A stretch of 64,000 bases of DNA from assembly GCA_022842725.1 (NCBI GenBank), contig JALHOZ010000001.1:295968-359967 (forward strand), read 5' to 3'. This document shows, piece after piece, positions 56,310 through 64,000 of the stretch. This stretch comes from Saprospiraceae bacterium. Its GTDB lineage: Bacteria > Bacteroidota > Bacteroidia > Chitinophagales > Saprospiraceae. The notes below the pieces were generated by a model. It was given only the letters and a program-made list of their open reading frames with translations. It made no database searches and was not told the origin of the DNA. The position numbers were made by a program, and so were the translations under genes. How positions within the stretch are numbered: position 1 is the stretch's first letter; the number at the start of each line of letters is the position of its first letter.

Positions 56310-57107
56310 ATGAATTCACTTACCCGTATTTTTCATTTATGTTTGTTCATTATGTTATTGTTCAGTTCTGAAAGATTGATTGGACAAGGGTTGGCAGAAA
56401 AATATTTTAATGTTTCTTTTCAATATAGCAAACAAAATATAAAAACAAAAGCCGGACCTTACAATGTCGCTTATACAAATAGTTTAGGAAGTTTTTCCTC
56501 ATTGTATGAGATTTCGCCAGAGTATAGTAGTAATTTATATCAGTTTGGGGTTGGATTCGGCAAATTTAAAGGTTTCAACCATAAAATTTGTTTTGATTTG
56601 CTCAGAGGTAAGATAGAAAAAGGGCAATTCGGATATTTTTTGGGATATAATATTGCATTTGAAGGAAATAAAAATGATTTTTTAATCAATCCTTCAATGG
56701 GTCTGTTAGCAGGAAATACAAATATTATCTTAGAAGAAATTCGGAACAAGGATGGTATTATTAACCTGTACGGCGAAAATTATCCTGCCAATTATGTTTC
56801 CATAATGCAAAAATTTAGTAGTTGGATAGTCAGACCTTCATGTTCATTTACATATTTAATTAAACAATATGTTGGTTTAAATGTAGAGGTCGGATATGAT
56901 TTTGCTATTGAAGGTGAAAATGGAAATTATAAAGTTGATTTTGTCGAATTTAAGGATTCTCCAAAAGAGATAGAACATGCCATTACAGATGAAAATTATT
57001 CAGTGATCGGTCCTGCCGGGAAACTTTCCAAATCCAGGATATACGGATTAACCGGTTTTTACTGGTCAATAGGTTTAAGTATTTATAAGAGTTATGACTA
57101 CGACTAA
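56310..57107 (+). CDS. Exported protein of unknown function (265 aa)
   Basis: The ATG at 56310 is preferred to the TTG at 56301. The product has a signal peptide (LTRIFHLCLFIMLLFSSERL, then IGQG). Its mature part is beta-rich and aromatic (YFNVSFQYSKQNIKTKAGPY, LYQFGVGFGKFKGFNHKICF, LTGFYWSIGLSIYKSYDYD), consistent with an outer-membrane barrel. I do not recognise a family. It is single, AT-rich, and flanked by a decayed ORF and the convergent WG-repeat gene, so it belongs to the accessory part of the window. Confidence 0.7.
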   Translation: MNSLTRIFHLCLFIMLLFSSERLIGQGLAEKYFNVSFQYSKQNIKTKAGPYNVAYTNSLGSFSSLYEISPEYSSNLYQFGVGFGKFKGFNHKICFDLLRGKIEKGQFGYFLGYNIAFEGNKNDFLINPSMGLLAGNTNIILEEIRNKDGIINLYGENYPANYVSIMQKFSSWIVRPSCSFTYLIKQYVGLNVEVGYDFAIEGENGNYKVDFVEFKDSPKEIEHAITDENYSVIGPAGKLSKSRIYGLTGFYWSIGLSIYKSYDYD

Positions 57108-57223
57108 CACTTTATGTGGTTGGAAAGGATGAAATATATTATTACTTGTTTTTTATGAATAGCTAAAAGGAATGTATTTTCCTGATTAAAATATTTTCCA
57201 TTATAAATTTAATTTCAAGGTTG

Positions 57224-58825
57224 TTAGTTTTTAGGTATAAAAATGGCTCCTGTTTTTCCGTTTTGTTCCACAACCCATTTATCCTGATAAAGTTGAGCAT
57301 GTTTTGAAAAAATTGGGTTAATAATTATTTTACCATTTTGATCAATGATACCATATTTTCCTTTGTTTTTAAGAATAAACAAAGGTATGTTGTTTTTATC
57401 TCTCGGGTTTAATCTGTTGCCTACGTCTTCATAACTTACGGGTTTTTCTGAAGTCAGAAAATCCTTTATAAAGTATACTTTAGCATTTTCATTTAATTTA
57501 TTCACTCTGACGGTGTTGCTTTCTTTATTAAAAGTTAGTGAATGTCCATTGGCAAATTCTTTTAAAACTTTACCTTCTGTGTTATACCAAGTTACTTTAT
57601 TTAATGTATCCGTTATAACATATCCATCATCAATTATCATTAAAGAATTATAAAATCCTGCAAATAATACTTTTCCGGTTTTATTGAGAATTTCATGATG
57701 TTTACTTTTTTTATCTCCGAAACGGCCAATAAATAATCCATCGCGAAAGGTCAGGTGATCATATTTTGGTTCAACAATTACTTTTTTATCTGAAAAATTA
57801 AATAATCCTCTCTTTTCATCTTTGTCTTTGAAGGCAAGAACATCGCCACTTTTTTCATTTGTTATTGTATTAAAATCAAAAGTAAATGATTGTTTATTTT
57901 CAACATCATATATGATTGTTTCTTTACTTAAGGGAATAATTACCAATGAAGAATTGTTGATTCTGTGCGGATATACATTAAATGTATCGGCCAGCAGAGG
58001 TTTTAATTGGAGATCAGTAAGAAGATATTTTTTATTGTATTCAAATATCATAATATCCAAACTGTCATCCAACCATATGTTATTGCTTGGTGCAATATTA
58101 ATAGGTTGAAAATCCTTATTGTACAAGAATGCTTTGTCTTTTGTTCTGTTCGTATAGAATCCTTTTTTATGATGGACCAAATTGTTTGGTGATTCATCCA
58201 AAGATTTATAGAAGTTTCCATTTAAGTCGAAAATTCTGGTTTTTTGTGATCCATTTCCTTCAGCAACATAAAATTTGTTGTCAAAGAGTCTGGGGTTTAC
58301 GGCATCAGTTAGTCTTAATACAGTATCCTGAGCCTTGTTGATATAAGCAGTATAACCTTTGGCTTTAATACCAAATAGTTTTCCCGACTGTAAAGTATAA
58401 TCTTTGTTCTTTTCAGTATTCATTTTAAACCAATGAGCGTGTGCCTTTTCTCCGATTTCTTTTGAAACTGAATATCCTTCGAGATCGAAGTATAACATTT
58501 GTTTTCCGTCATGTACTGAGATAACGTTACTTTCGGCATACAAATTCAGACTTTCATATTGTATCGGGATTATGACCTCATTGGTTATCGATTTAACTCC
58601 TTTAAGCCTTCCTTTTTCAACATATATAAGGTTTTTAGTTGAATTTTCTATATTAATATTATCAATATCTGTATAAATTGGTTCTAAAAACCATGTGGGT
58701 GATTGACATTGTATATCATGTAAAAAAGTGGTTGAAAAGAAAATCATCATAAAATAGCAAATTGTTTGAATCAAATTAACTATTTTTGTCACACTTTTAA
58801 AAGATTTATAATTTTTATAAGTCAT
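57224..58825 (-). CDS. Exported WG-repeat protein
   Basis: The 533-residue protein has an N-terminal hydrophobic export segment (LIQTICYFMMIFFSTTFLHD). Repeats of the WG (KWG) type follow, each ~25-45 residues. The clearest are LKGVKSITNEVIIPIQYESL, EKRGLFNFSDKKVIVEPKYD, and GKYGIIDQNGKIIINPIFSK with WVVEQNGKTGAIFIP at the C-terminus. WG repeats are beta-structured and of unknown function. The gene diverges from the six-gene cluster with only 35 bases between start codons, so shared regulation is likely. Confidence 0.82.
   Translation of the reverse strand: MTYKNYKSFKSVTKIVNLIQTICYFMMIFFSTTFLHDIQCQSPTWFLEPIYTDIDNINIENSTKNLIYVEKGRLKGVKSITNEVIIPIQYESLNLYAESNVISVHDGKQMLYFDLEGYSVSKEIGEKAHAHWFKMNTEKNKDYTLQSGKLFGIKAKGYTAYINKAQDTVLRLTDAVNPRLFDNKFYVAEGNGSQKTRIFDLNGNFYKSLDESPNNLVHHKKGFYTNRTKDKAFLYNKDFQPINIAPSNNIWLDDSLDIMIFEYNKKYLLTDLQLKPLLADTFNVYPHRINNSSLVIIPLSKETIIYDVENKQSFTFDFNTITNEKSGDVLAFKDKDEKRGLFNFSDKKVIVEPKYDHLTFRDGLFIGRFGDKKSKHHEILNKTGKVLFAGFYNSLMIIDDGYVITDTLNKVTWYNTEGKVLKEFANGHSLTFNKESNTVRVNKLNENAKVYFIKDFLTSEKPVSYEDVGNRLNPRDKNNIPLFILKNKGKYGIIDQNGKIIINPIFSKHAQLYQDKWVVEQNGKTGAIFIPKN
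58781..58788 (+). promoter_or_regulatory. -7 element (TAttTTTG) for the six-gene cluster
   Basis: TATTTTTG lies 73 bases before the first gene of the cluster, inside the 5' coding part of the divergent WG gene. A TTG is 16 bases upstream. Confidence 0.45.
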
Positions 58826-58850
58826 TGTGATGCTGATTTTAATAATGGAA

Positions 58851-58858
58851 CAAATATA
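58851..58858 (-). promoter_or_regulatory. -7 element (TAtaTTTG) for the WG-repeat gene
   Basis: CAAATATA on the plus strand reads TATATTTG on the minus strand, 26 bases before the WG-gene start. It lies just before the ATG of the divergent lipoprotein gene, so its -33 region overlaps that gene. Confidence 0.45.
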
Positions 58859-58860
58859 AT

Positions 58861-59316
58861 ATGAAAAATGTAATCATCGTATTATTTCTGATTTTTTCAG
58901 GCTTGATGTATTCATGTAGTACAAAAAAGTTGTCAGGAGAAACAATAAGTGCAAAAGAAAAGCCTCAGGGTTTGATTGAAGTTACTTCCAAAGGTTATGG
59001 ATCTTTAAAATCTGAATCTGTAAACAATGCAGTTCATAATGCCTTTACAAATATACTGGTTTACGGTATACCGCAGTCTAACCAAAAAAGACCTTTATTA
59101 GGTAATCAGGCAGTTCAGGTATTTGAAAGAAATAAAAAATACTTTGATAAGTTTTTTAAAAATGACCTGTCATCTTTCATATTAAATCAAAAGGTTCTGT
59201 CATTCAATCCAACTAATATAACAGAAGCATCTTCGGAAGTTTGGATGGAAATCAATCTGGACGCACTCAGAAGAAAGTTAGAAAATGATAAAATTATTTC
59301 AACTTTCGGGTTATAA
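58861..59316 (+). CDS. Small lipoprotein, first gene of the CsgG/DUF6175 cluster
   Basis: The 151-residue protein has a lipoprotein signal (MKNVIIVLFLIFSGLMYSCS, Cys19). The mature part GLIEVTSKGYGSLKSESVNN, then AVHNAFTNILVYGIP, looks like the FlgT-N/LPP20-type pattern 'GxGxSxxEAxxxA' found in outer-membrane proteins that accompany CsgG/FlgO-type proteins. It ends with EVWMEINLDALRRKLENDKI. The resemblance is by eye. It is followed by the DUF6175 gene after 16 bases, a pairing that suggests a shared complex. Confidence 0.72.
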   Translation: MKNVIIVLFLIFSGLMYSCSTKKLSGETISAKEKPQGLIEVTSKGYGSLKSESVNNAVHNAFTNILVYGIPQSNQKRPLLGNQAVQVFERNKKYFDKFFKNDLSSFILNQKVLSFNPTNITEASSEVWMEINLDALRRKLENDKIISTFGL

Positions 59317-59332
59317 ATATAAATATAAATTC

Positions 59333-60208
59333 ATGAGACATATTATTTTATTTATTTGTACAGGCCTACCTTTATATTTTTTTGGTGGATTAATATTAAA
59401 AGCTCAAAACAGTGTGATTCAGCCTAAAATTATGGTGATACCATACTCAAAATCCAATCAGAATATGATGCAGACTTTTGAGAGTAATGATTTAGTAAGA
59501 TTGGCAATTTCAAAAGTTAAAAGTGGTTTTGAATCCCGAAATTTTCCTACGGTTGATTTTGTATCCAATATGAAGATGTTGTCAAATGATCAGGCTATGG
59601 AGATAGAAAATCAAACTTCTATAAAACAACAATTGATTGAAATGTCGGGAGCTGATATTTATGTTGAAGTTGAAACTACCGTAAACAGAAGTAGTGGAGG
59701 CAATAGTGTTACTGTCATTTTGTCTGCCTATGATGCGTACACCAGTATGACGATGTCAAATGAAACCGGAGTTTCGGATAGGTTTTATACAGAATCTTTT
59801 GAAAAGCTTGTAATGAAAAAGGTAGATGAAATGATGGATAATTTTCTAAATACAATGAATAGTCGTTTTGAAGATATAAGACTGAACGGTAAGTCATTGT
59901 TTTTGAATGTTGGAATAAGAGAAGGTTCGGAAAAAGATATGGATTTTGAAACTAAAGACGGACAGTCATTAAGTGAAATAATAGAAAGTTGGGTAGAGGC
60001 TAATTCATTTAACGGCAGTTATCATATTCAGGGAGTAACAAAAAGTAAAATCATATTTAATGAAATAAGAATTCCTGTTAAGGATGCTAATGGGAATAAT
60101 TATAAATCAAGTCAGTTTGTCGCTGCATTACGTAAATATCTTTCCGGTCAGGATATAGAAACCGAACGTGATATTCAGGGTAACAGAATTTTTATTTCAA
60201 TTTTATAA
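59333..60208 (+). CDS. DUF6175 family exported protein
   Basis: I start it at the ATG at 59333 (MRHIILFICTGLPLYFFGGL), after the preceding stop; the earlier start in the track lies inside the lipoprotein gene. The 291-residue product follows DUF6175: KIMVIPYSKSNQNMMQTFES, NFPTVDFVSNMKMLSNDQAM, QQLIEMSGADIYVEVETTVN, MDNFLNTMNSRFEDI and GVTKSKIIFNEIRIPVKDAN. DUF6175 proteins occur in Bacteroidota and look distantly like the CsgG/FlgO fold. Function is unknown. Second gene of the cluster, 61 bases before the next. Confidence 0.85.
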   Translation: MRHIILFICTGLPLYFFGGLILKAQNSVIQPKIMVIPYSKSNQNMMQTFESNDLVRLAISKVKSGFESRNFPTVDFVSNMKMLSNDQAMEIENQTSIKQQLIEMSGADIYVEVETTVNRSSGGNSVTVILSAYDAYTSMTMSNETGVSDRFYTESFEKLVMKKVDEMMDNFLNTMNSRFEDIRLNGKSLFLNVGIREGSEKDMDFETKDGQSLSEIIESWVEANSFNGSYHIQGVTKSKIIFNEIRIPVKDANGNNYKSSQFVAALRKYLSGQDIETERDIQGNRIFISIL

Positions 60209-60269
60209 ATTTGTGGAATAAGAATTTACCTTTTCTTTTAAGTATATTGCTTATCTAATAAAATGTATT

Positions 60270-61091
60270 ATGATCCGAATTAAAAAAATTATGATGTTTT
60301 GTGCTTTAAATTTATTGATTTTACAAAATTTGAAAGCACAACAGATATTTACGAGTATTGTAAGTCAGGATCCTTTAATACAAAACCAGGTAGCTGAATT
60401 ATCAGATTTATTTATCATAAATGAAATGCCCAAGGTTACTGCAAAGGTTGACATTATTAAAGAACAAATGGTTGATGTAAAATCAGCTTCCAATTTGAAA
60501 GTTGTGAAACTTTTATTAACTGTTCAATTATTCCAATTGTCAGGAAATAAATCAGTTGGCAGTAAAATGTTTACCTTTTCAGGTAGCGGGAAAACTGAAG
60601 AAACTGCTATGTATAATGCAATTACTAATATTAAAAAAGGTAGAAATGGTATAAAAAATTATCTTGAGAAAGTAAATAATGAAACATCTCAGCCTGATTG
60701 TGCTTTGGCGCAATCAGAATTGTATGAATATATTAATTCAGGGGATAATTTAAAGGCATTACATTTAAGCAGACAATTTTCTTATTATTGTAGTGAACAT
60801 AAATATTTATTTGAAAATACATTTGAACAAATTCAGACTTTGAATTGTGAGAAATATTTACTTAATGCAAAAGCATATTCTGCAAACAAAGAATTTGGTC
60901 TCGCGGTCAGGGAAATTTTAAGTATTCAACCGGGTACTAAATGTTTTTTGAAAGCTGAAAAAGAAATTGAGTCAATATCAAAAGCGTACGATATAGAAAA
61001 TGATAAACTATATTTAATGTATAAAGAGACAGCCGGGGACCAACAAAAGTATATGGAATTTTTTATAGCAACGTTAATGAAGATCAGATAA
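60270..61091 (+). CDS. Exported protein of unknown function in the CsgG-like cluster
   Basis: The 273-residue protein has a signal peptide (IMMFCALNLLILQNLKAQQ). It has a beta-rich N-terminal part (PKVTAKVDIIKEQMVDVKSA, VKLLLTVQLFQLSGNKSVGS) with FSGSGKTEETAMYNAITNIK. That last stretch repeats the 'SGxxxEEAxxNAI' helix seen in the first lipoprotein of the cluster. A cysteine-containing helical C-terminal half follows. I do not recognise a named family. Its place between DUF6175 and CsgG-like genes suggests one more part of the same envelope complex. Confidence 0.72.
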   Translation: MIRIKKIMMFCALNLLILQNLKAQQIFTSIVSQDPLIQNQVAELSDLFIINEMPKVTAKVDIIKEQMVDVKSASNLKVVKLLLTVQLFQLSGNKSVGSKMFTFSGSGKTEETAMYNAITNIKKGRNGIKNYLEKVNNETSQPDCALAQSELYEYINSGDNLKALHLSRQFSYYCSEHKYLFENTFEQIQTLNCEKYLLNAKAYSANKEFGLAVREILSIQPGTKCFLKAEKEIESISKAYDIENDKLYLMYKETAGDQQKYMEFFIATLMKIR

Positions 61092-61115
61092 AAAAATGTT
61101 TAATATTTATTGATT

Positions 61116-61880
61116 ATGTTTACTAAAATATTTTCTATATTTTTGTTTCTTATCATTTTGTCTCTTAATTGCTGTGGACAAAAGTTAATTCTCTCCATAG
61201 ATGATATATCCTATGATCAATCAAGATTTCAGTATGCAGCTACTTTTATAAAACAATCCTTTGAGAAAAATTTTTTAAAACATAAAGGTGTGACAATTGT
61301 TGACAGAGACCAAACTCAATCTGTACTCAAGGAGCGTGAATTACAAAAGAACGAATCCTTTATTGATGGAGTAACTGTCAAACAGGACAAAGCTCTTGGT
61401 GCGCAGTATATGATAAAACTTTTGTATGTAAGTAAAAACAATGAATTAACATTAAAATTAATAGACATTGAAACCGGAGCTTTAATTTTGTTTAAGAATT
61501 ACCCGCTCAATGATTTTGTAAATTCTTCAAATTATAGGATTGGCAGAGAGGATTTTTTTGATCGGTATATAAAGGAACAAGTACAGCATCTGATATATGA
61601 ATTGGATATGCATCCTGAAATCAACCTTGTAAGATTAGAAAAGAAGAATAATAAAGAGATGGCTTTATTGTATTGTCCGGATGGGTGTAATTTGAAATCC
61701 GGGGATGAATTGAAAGTTTATTTCTTGAAAGATAGTGAATATAAATTGAAAGAAACTGTTGGAACAATTAAAGTTAAAGAAGTGGAAGGTGCCAAGTCTT
61801 GTCTGGCAGAAATTAAAGATGGAAAAAATGATATTTTACAATATTTGCATAAAAATTTAAAGTGTTATGTACAAAATTAA
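61116..61880 (+). CDS. CsgG-like exported protein with C-terminal beta domain (copy 1)
   Basis: The start ATG at 61116 is preferred to the TTG at 61110. The 254-residue protein has a signal peptide (FTKIFSIFLFLIILSLNCCG). A CsgG/FlgO/LpoB-like domain follows: FIKQSFEKNFLKHKGVTIVD, RDQTQSVLKERELQKNESF, then ALGAQYMIKLLYVSKNNELT, the usual 'R-x-x-x-x-x-V-L-x-E ... GAxYxI' order. The C-terminal ~80 residues form a beta domain (GDELKVYFLKDS, GTIKVKEVEGAKSCLAEIKD) similar to FlgT-C. Its end overlaps the next gene by 14 bases, indicating tight coupling. Confidence 0.75.
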   Translation: MFTKIFSIFLFLIILSLNCCGQKLILSIDDISYDQSRFQYAATFIKQSFEKNFLKHKGVTIVDRDQTQSVLKERELQKNESFIDGVTVKQDKALGAQYMIKLLYVSKNNELTLKLIDIETGALILFKNYPLNDFVNSSNYRIGREDFFDRYIKEQVQHLIYELDMHPEINLVRLEKKNNKEMALLYCPDGCNLKSGDELKVYFLKDSEYKLKETVGTIKVKEVEGAKSCLAEIKDGKNDILQYLHKNLKCYVQN

Positions 61881-62733
61881 TTTAGTTTTTTTATTATTAT
61901 TTGGATTTCAGGTTGCCATTTATGGACAAATTACGCAAGGATTTTTAGACAGTCTGTCATTTACCTCTGGTTATCCTAATGGTATTACAGTTTATCCTGT
62001 AGTTGTAAATGATATAAGAATGTCGGAGAAACTATTTTTAGATATAAACAATGCTCATCTGGCTGGTGTAAAAAATTCCGGTATTTTGAATCCTGTTACG
62101 CAGATTTCCAAAAAACATGTTAAAAAAAATGAATTGGACGTAAGTCTGGCAGATGTGATAAAACATTCTGGGCAGCCGTGTATTTCCATATTAAAATTTC
62201 AAATTATGGATATGTATTCAAATTATGATTTTATAGAAGATTTTACACCACTTACTTTTATCAATATTTTGGCAACCCATTATGTATATGATATCAGTAC
62301 CGGAAAAAAAATTCATAGTAAATTAATTCATGTGAGGCTTGATCTAACTAAATTTGCGAACCGGTATTTGCAGAATGACGAAATATGCCGGGTTATTGGA
62401 AATGAAATCAAAAGTGGATTACAGAGCAGGTTTTCGATATATTCCAATGTTGTTGCCATGGAAAAAGATGACAAAAACAAGGCAAAGTGGATTGTTGTTG
62501 ACGGAAGTTTTTCCGATAAATCAGAAAAAAAGGATTTGTATATAAACAAGGTTGTAAAGACATTCAAAAAAGATGATCAATTATATTATCAAATTGAAAC
62601 TATAGGAAAGGCAAATTTTAAACAAAAGTATAACCCTACAACTATGATGTATACAATTAGTCAGGGTGCAAAAGAATTGGGACAATACAATACTAAAAAC
62701 CTTCCTGTATTTCTGAGTACACATTCCTTTTAG
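61867..62733 (+). CDS. Exported protein in the CsgG-like cluster
   Basis: The 288-residue protein has a signal peptide (YKINLVFLLLFGFQVAIYGQ). It overlaps the preceding gene by 14 bases. It has the same overall layout as its neighbours: an alpha/beta domain (GITVYPVVVNDIRMSEKLFL, LADVIKHSGQPCISILKFQI, YVYDISTGKKIHSKLIHVRL) followed by a C-terminal beta domain (AKWIVVDGSFSDKSEKKDLY). No family is certain. The 'YDISTGKKIHS' stretch resembles the part of CsgG-like proteins that follows the central strand. Confidence 0.7.
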   Translation: MYKINLVFLLLFGFQVAIYGQITQGFLDSLSFTSGYPNGITVYPVVVNDIRMSEKLFLDINNAHLAGVKNSGILNPVTQISKKHVKKNELDVSLADVIKHSGQPCISILKFQIMDMYSNYDFIEDFTPLTFINILATHYVYDISTGKKIHSKLIHVRLDLTKFANRYLQNDEICRVIGNEIKSGLQSRFSIYSNVVAMEKDDKNKAKWIVVDGSFSDKSEKKDLYINKVVKTFKKDDQLYYQIETIGKANFKQKYNPTTMMYTISQGAKELGQYNTKNLPVFLSTHSF

Positions 62734-62792
62734 TTGTTTTATTTCTAATAATAAAATCTAAATTTGTAATCTTAACTTTAAATTTATTAAAA

Positions 62793-63779
62793 ATGAATTT
62801 ATTTTATAAAATTAGTGTATATTTCTTTTTATTTATTTTGTGCTTTAATATGGATCTGTATGCACAGAAATATATGGCCCCTGTAAATATTGAAATACAA
62901 AAGCCGGCAATAAAAATTACAGATTTACAAAATAATTTGGATATTGTTGTATATGAAAGTATGACTAATTATTTTTCAGGTCATCAGAATTTATTTAATC
63001 TCATTGACAGAAGAGATATGGAACAAATTGAAGAGGAAAGATCTTTGTTTAAAAACAAAACTTCAGGAAATTTTCAGTCTGCTGCCATGTTTGGAACACA
63101 AATAATTATAGAAAGTACGATTAAGAACGTCAGAGAAAAAATTGATAGTGCGTGTGTTGAAATTAAAACTCCTACAAAGAAAGTGGGTAATGTTCAGTTG
63201 TATGACAGTAAAATGACGGAATGTTCTTTGTATATAATGACGTATTCTTTTAATCTTGAACTTTCAGCAATTGATGTTGAAACGGGATCTGTAATTGAAA
63301 CCATTAGTTTGTCTGTTTCCACACAAGGAAGTACTAAATATGTGGCAGGAAAAAGAAATAAAGATGATATGAGAAGGGATGCCATGAGGAGAATGCATGG
63401 TTGTATTCGGAATGTTTTGAATGAAAGTAGCTTATTTATAACAAAAATTAATATTCCGGTTTTGGGAGTATTTAAAGAAAATGTAAAAAAGAGGGAAGCT
63501 CAGGAACTATTAGTTTTGGGAGCCCATTCGACATTTGTGCCTTACGGTCTTGATATGGAAGTTTTTGAAATTATTGAAGATAAAATAGGATCTGATGTTA
63601 TAAAGAGGCAAGTTCTCATTGGGAACGGTAAAATAGTATCTTCAACCAATGGTCATTTTGTTCTTGATGTTTCAAAGGGTAAAAGCGAAATATTTGAAAA
63701 AATATCAGCCAATACTTCTTTATATGTTAGGCTTGGAAAAAATATGATCAATAAAACATGTACTAATACATTAAATTGA
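62793..63779 (+). CDS. CsgG-like exported protein with C-terminal beta domain (copy 2)
   Basis: The 328-residue protein has a signal peptide (ISVYFFLFILCFNMDLYAQ). A CsgG-like domain follows: QNLFNLIDRRDMEQIEEERS, then QSAAMFGTQIIIESTIKNVR, again the 'IxRxxxxxIxxE ... FGxxxII' order. It continues with LSAIDVETGSVIETISLSVS. A C-terminal beta domain (DMEVFEIIEDKIGSDVIKRQ, IVSSTNGHFVLDVSKG) matches the layout of the gene at 61116. It is the last gene of the cluster; 154 bases follow before the next probable start. No clear terminator is seen after it. Confidence 0.75.
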   Translation: MNLFYKISVYFFLFILCFNMDLYAQKYMAPVNIEIQKPAIKITDLQNNLDIVVYESMTNYFSGHQNLFNLIDRRDMEQIEEERSLFKNKTSGNFQSAAMFGTQIIIESTIKNVREKIDSACVEIKTPTKKVGNVQLYDSKMTECSLYIMTYSFNLELSAIDVETGSVIETISLSVSTQGSTKYVAGKRNKDDMRRDAMRRMHGCIRNVLNESSLFITKINIPVLGVFKENVKKREAQELLVLGAHSTFVPYGLDMEVFEIIEDKIGSDVIKRQVLIGNGKIVSSTNGHFVLDVSKGKSEIFEKISANTSLYVRLGKNMINKTCTNTLN

Positions 63780-63872
63780 TTTTACTTAATTTTTTCAACT
63801 AATATCTTTGTATCCCTGATACTAAATTTGCTATTTGTTTAGGTTTTTATTTCTTAGAAATCAAACAATTAT

Positions 63873-63900
63873 TTTGTATTTTTATAGATAAATACCTTTA
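63873..63900 (+). promoter_or_regulatory. Probable promoter of the right-edge gene
   Basis: TTTG (63873-63876) and TACCTTTA (63893-63900) are separated by 16 bases, near to the phylum consensus. The ORF cut by the window end begins 33 bases later. Confidence 0.4.
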
Positions 63901-63933
63901 TTATATGTTGCTTCCATTTAAGAATAAAAGGTC

Positions 63934-64000
63934 TTGAAAATTCAATTTCAATCAGATAACTGCACTATTTTTGAAAGTGCCCTGTACAGGACATGTTCTG
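63934..64000 (+). CDS. Right-edge partial ORF, product uncertain
   Basis: From the TTG at 63934 the frame is open to the end of the window and reads KIQFQSDNCTIFESALYRTC. A stop lies two codons upstream of the TTG, so the gene must start near here. The IFESALYRT stretch reminds me of the first strand of some MBL-fold hydrolases, but 22 residues are too few to decide. The promoter-like element just upstream supports a real gene start. Confidence 0.35.
   Translation, partial: MKIQFQSDNCTIFESALYRTCS

Noticed and set aside
63978-63993. CCTGTACAGG palindrome at the right edge as an insertion-sequence end
   Set aside because: It falls inside an open reading frame, no transposase is visible and there is no second copy in the window.
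1-64000. Prophage, integrative element or defence island
   Set aside because: I see no integrase, terminase, restriction, toxin-antitoxin or transposase genes. The 56-64 kb region is accessory-looking but carries no mobility gene.

Overview
The window looks like a chromosomal segment of a low-GC Bacteroidota bacterium, most likely a Saprospira-type lineage, although I ran no phylogeny. The evidence is a complete type IX secretion/gliding core (porP, gldK, gldL, gldM, gldN), T9SS C-terminal sorting domains of both main kinds, families essentially confined to the phylum (DUF4270, DUF4290, DUF6089, DUF6175, PorP/SprF), and repeated use of the phylum's -7 promoter element TAnnTTTG. I see no transposase, integrase, phage gene or CRISPR array.

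Layout. 1-9.6 kb: the 3' end of a giant repetitive cell-surface protein with a type B (CHU_C) sorting domain. 9.8-13.9 kb: tRNA-Cys, a GH31 glucosidase, a DUF6089 outer-membrane barrel and a DUF2147 exported protein. 14.4-19.2 kb: an operon of a half-length glycogen-synthase-like protein, a DUF4270 lipoprotein, glmS and a DUF4290 protein. 19.3-29.8 kb: a small membrane protein, an ALDH7-type dehydrogenase, a TPR protein, a zinc-ribbon/Nif3/HldE-C minus-strand run, an OmpA-type envelope protein, a Glu/Leu dehydrogenase and a ureohydrolase-fold protein that has lost its metal motifs. 29.8-36.6 kb: two large T9SS cargo proteins, one multidomain with dockerin-like and cohesin-like parts and one an M43 metalloprotease. 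37-40.4 kb: an Ppx/GppA phosphatase with a lipoprotein, a PorT-like barrel, a small conserved protein and an MBL hydrolase. 40.5-46.3 kb: the T9SS core. 46.6-55.9 kb: purH, coaX, an outer-membrane protein, a TPR protein, an ECF sigma factor and secA. 56-64 kb: an accessory-looking, AT-rich region with a decayed ORF, an orphan exported protein, a WG-repeat protein and, divergent from it, six consecutive small exported proteins, at least three of them apparently CsgG/DUF6175-like.

How the parts fit. The Sec translocase motor (secA) moves proteins into the periplasm. The PorP/GldKLMN machine then carries those with sorting domains across the outer membrane, and three probable cargoes are encoded in the same window. 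The 58.8-63.8 kb cluster is the best candidate for an undescribed envelope system: every product is predicted to be exported, the genes are tightly packed, and the recognisable folds are those used in curli-type and flagellar outer-membrane assemblies. No partner of those known systems is present.

Limits: all calls come from reading the sequence and the supplied ORF translations. No database search, structure prediction or alignment program was run. Domain boundaries are approximate.
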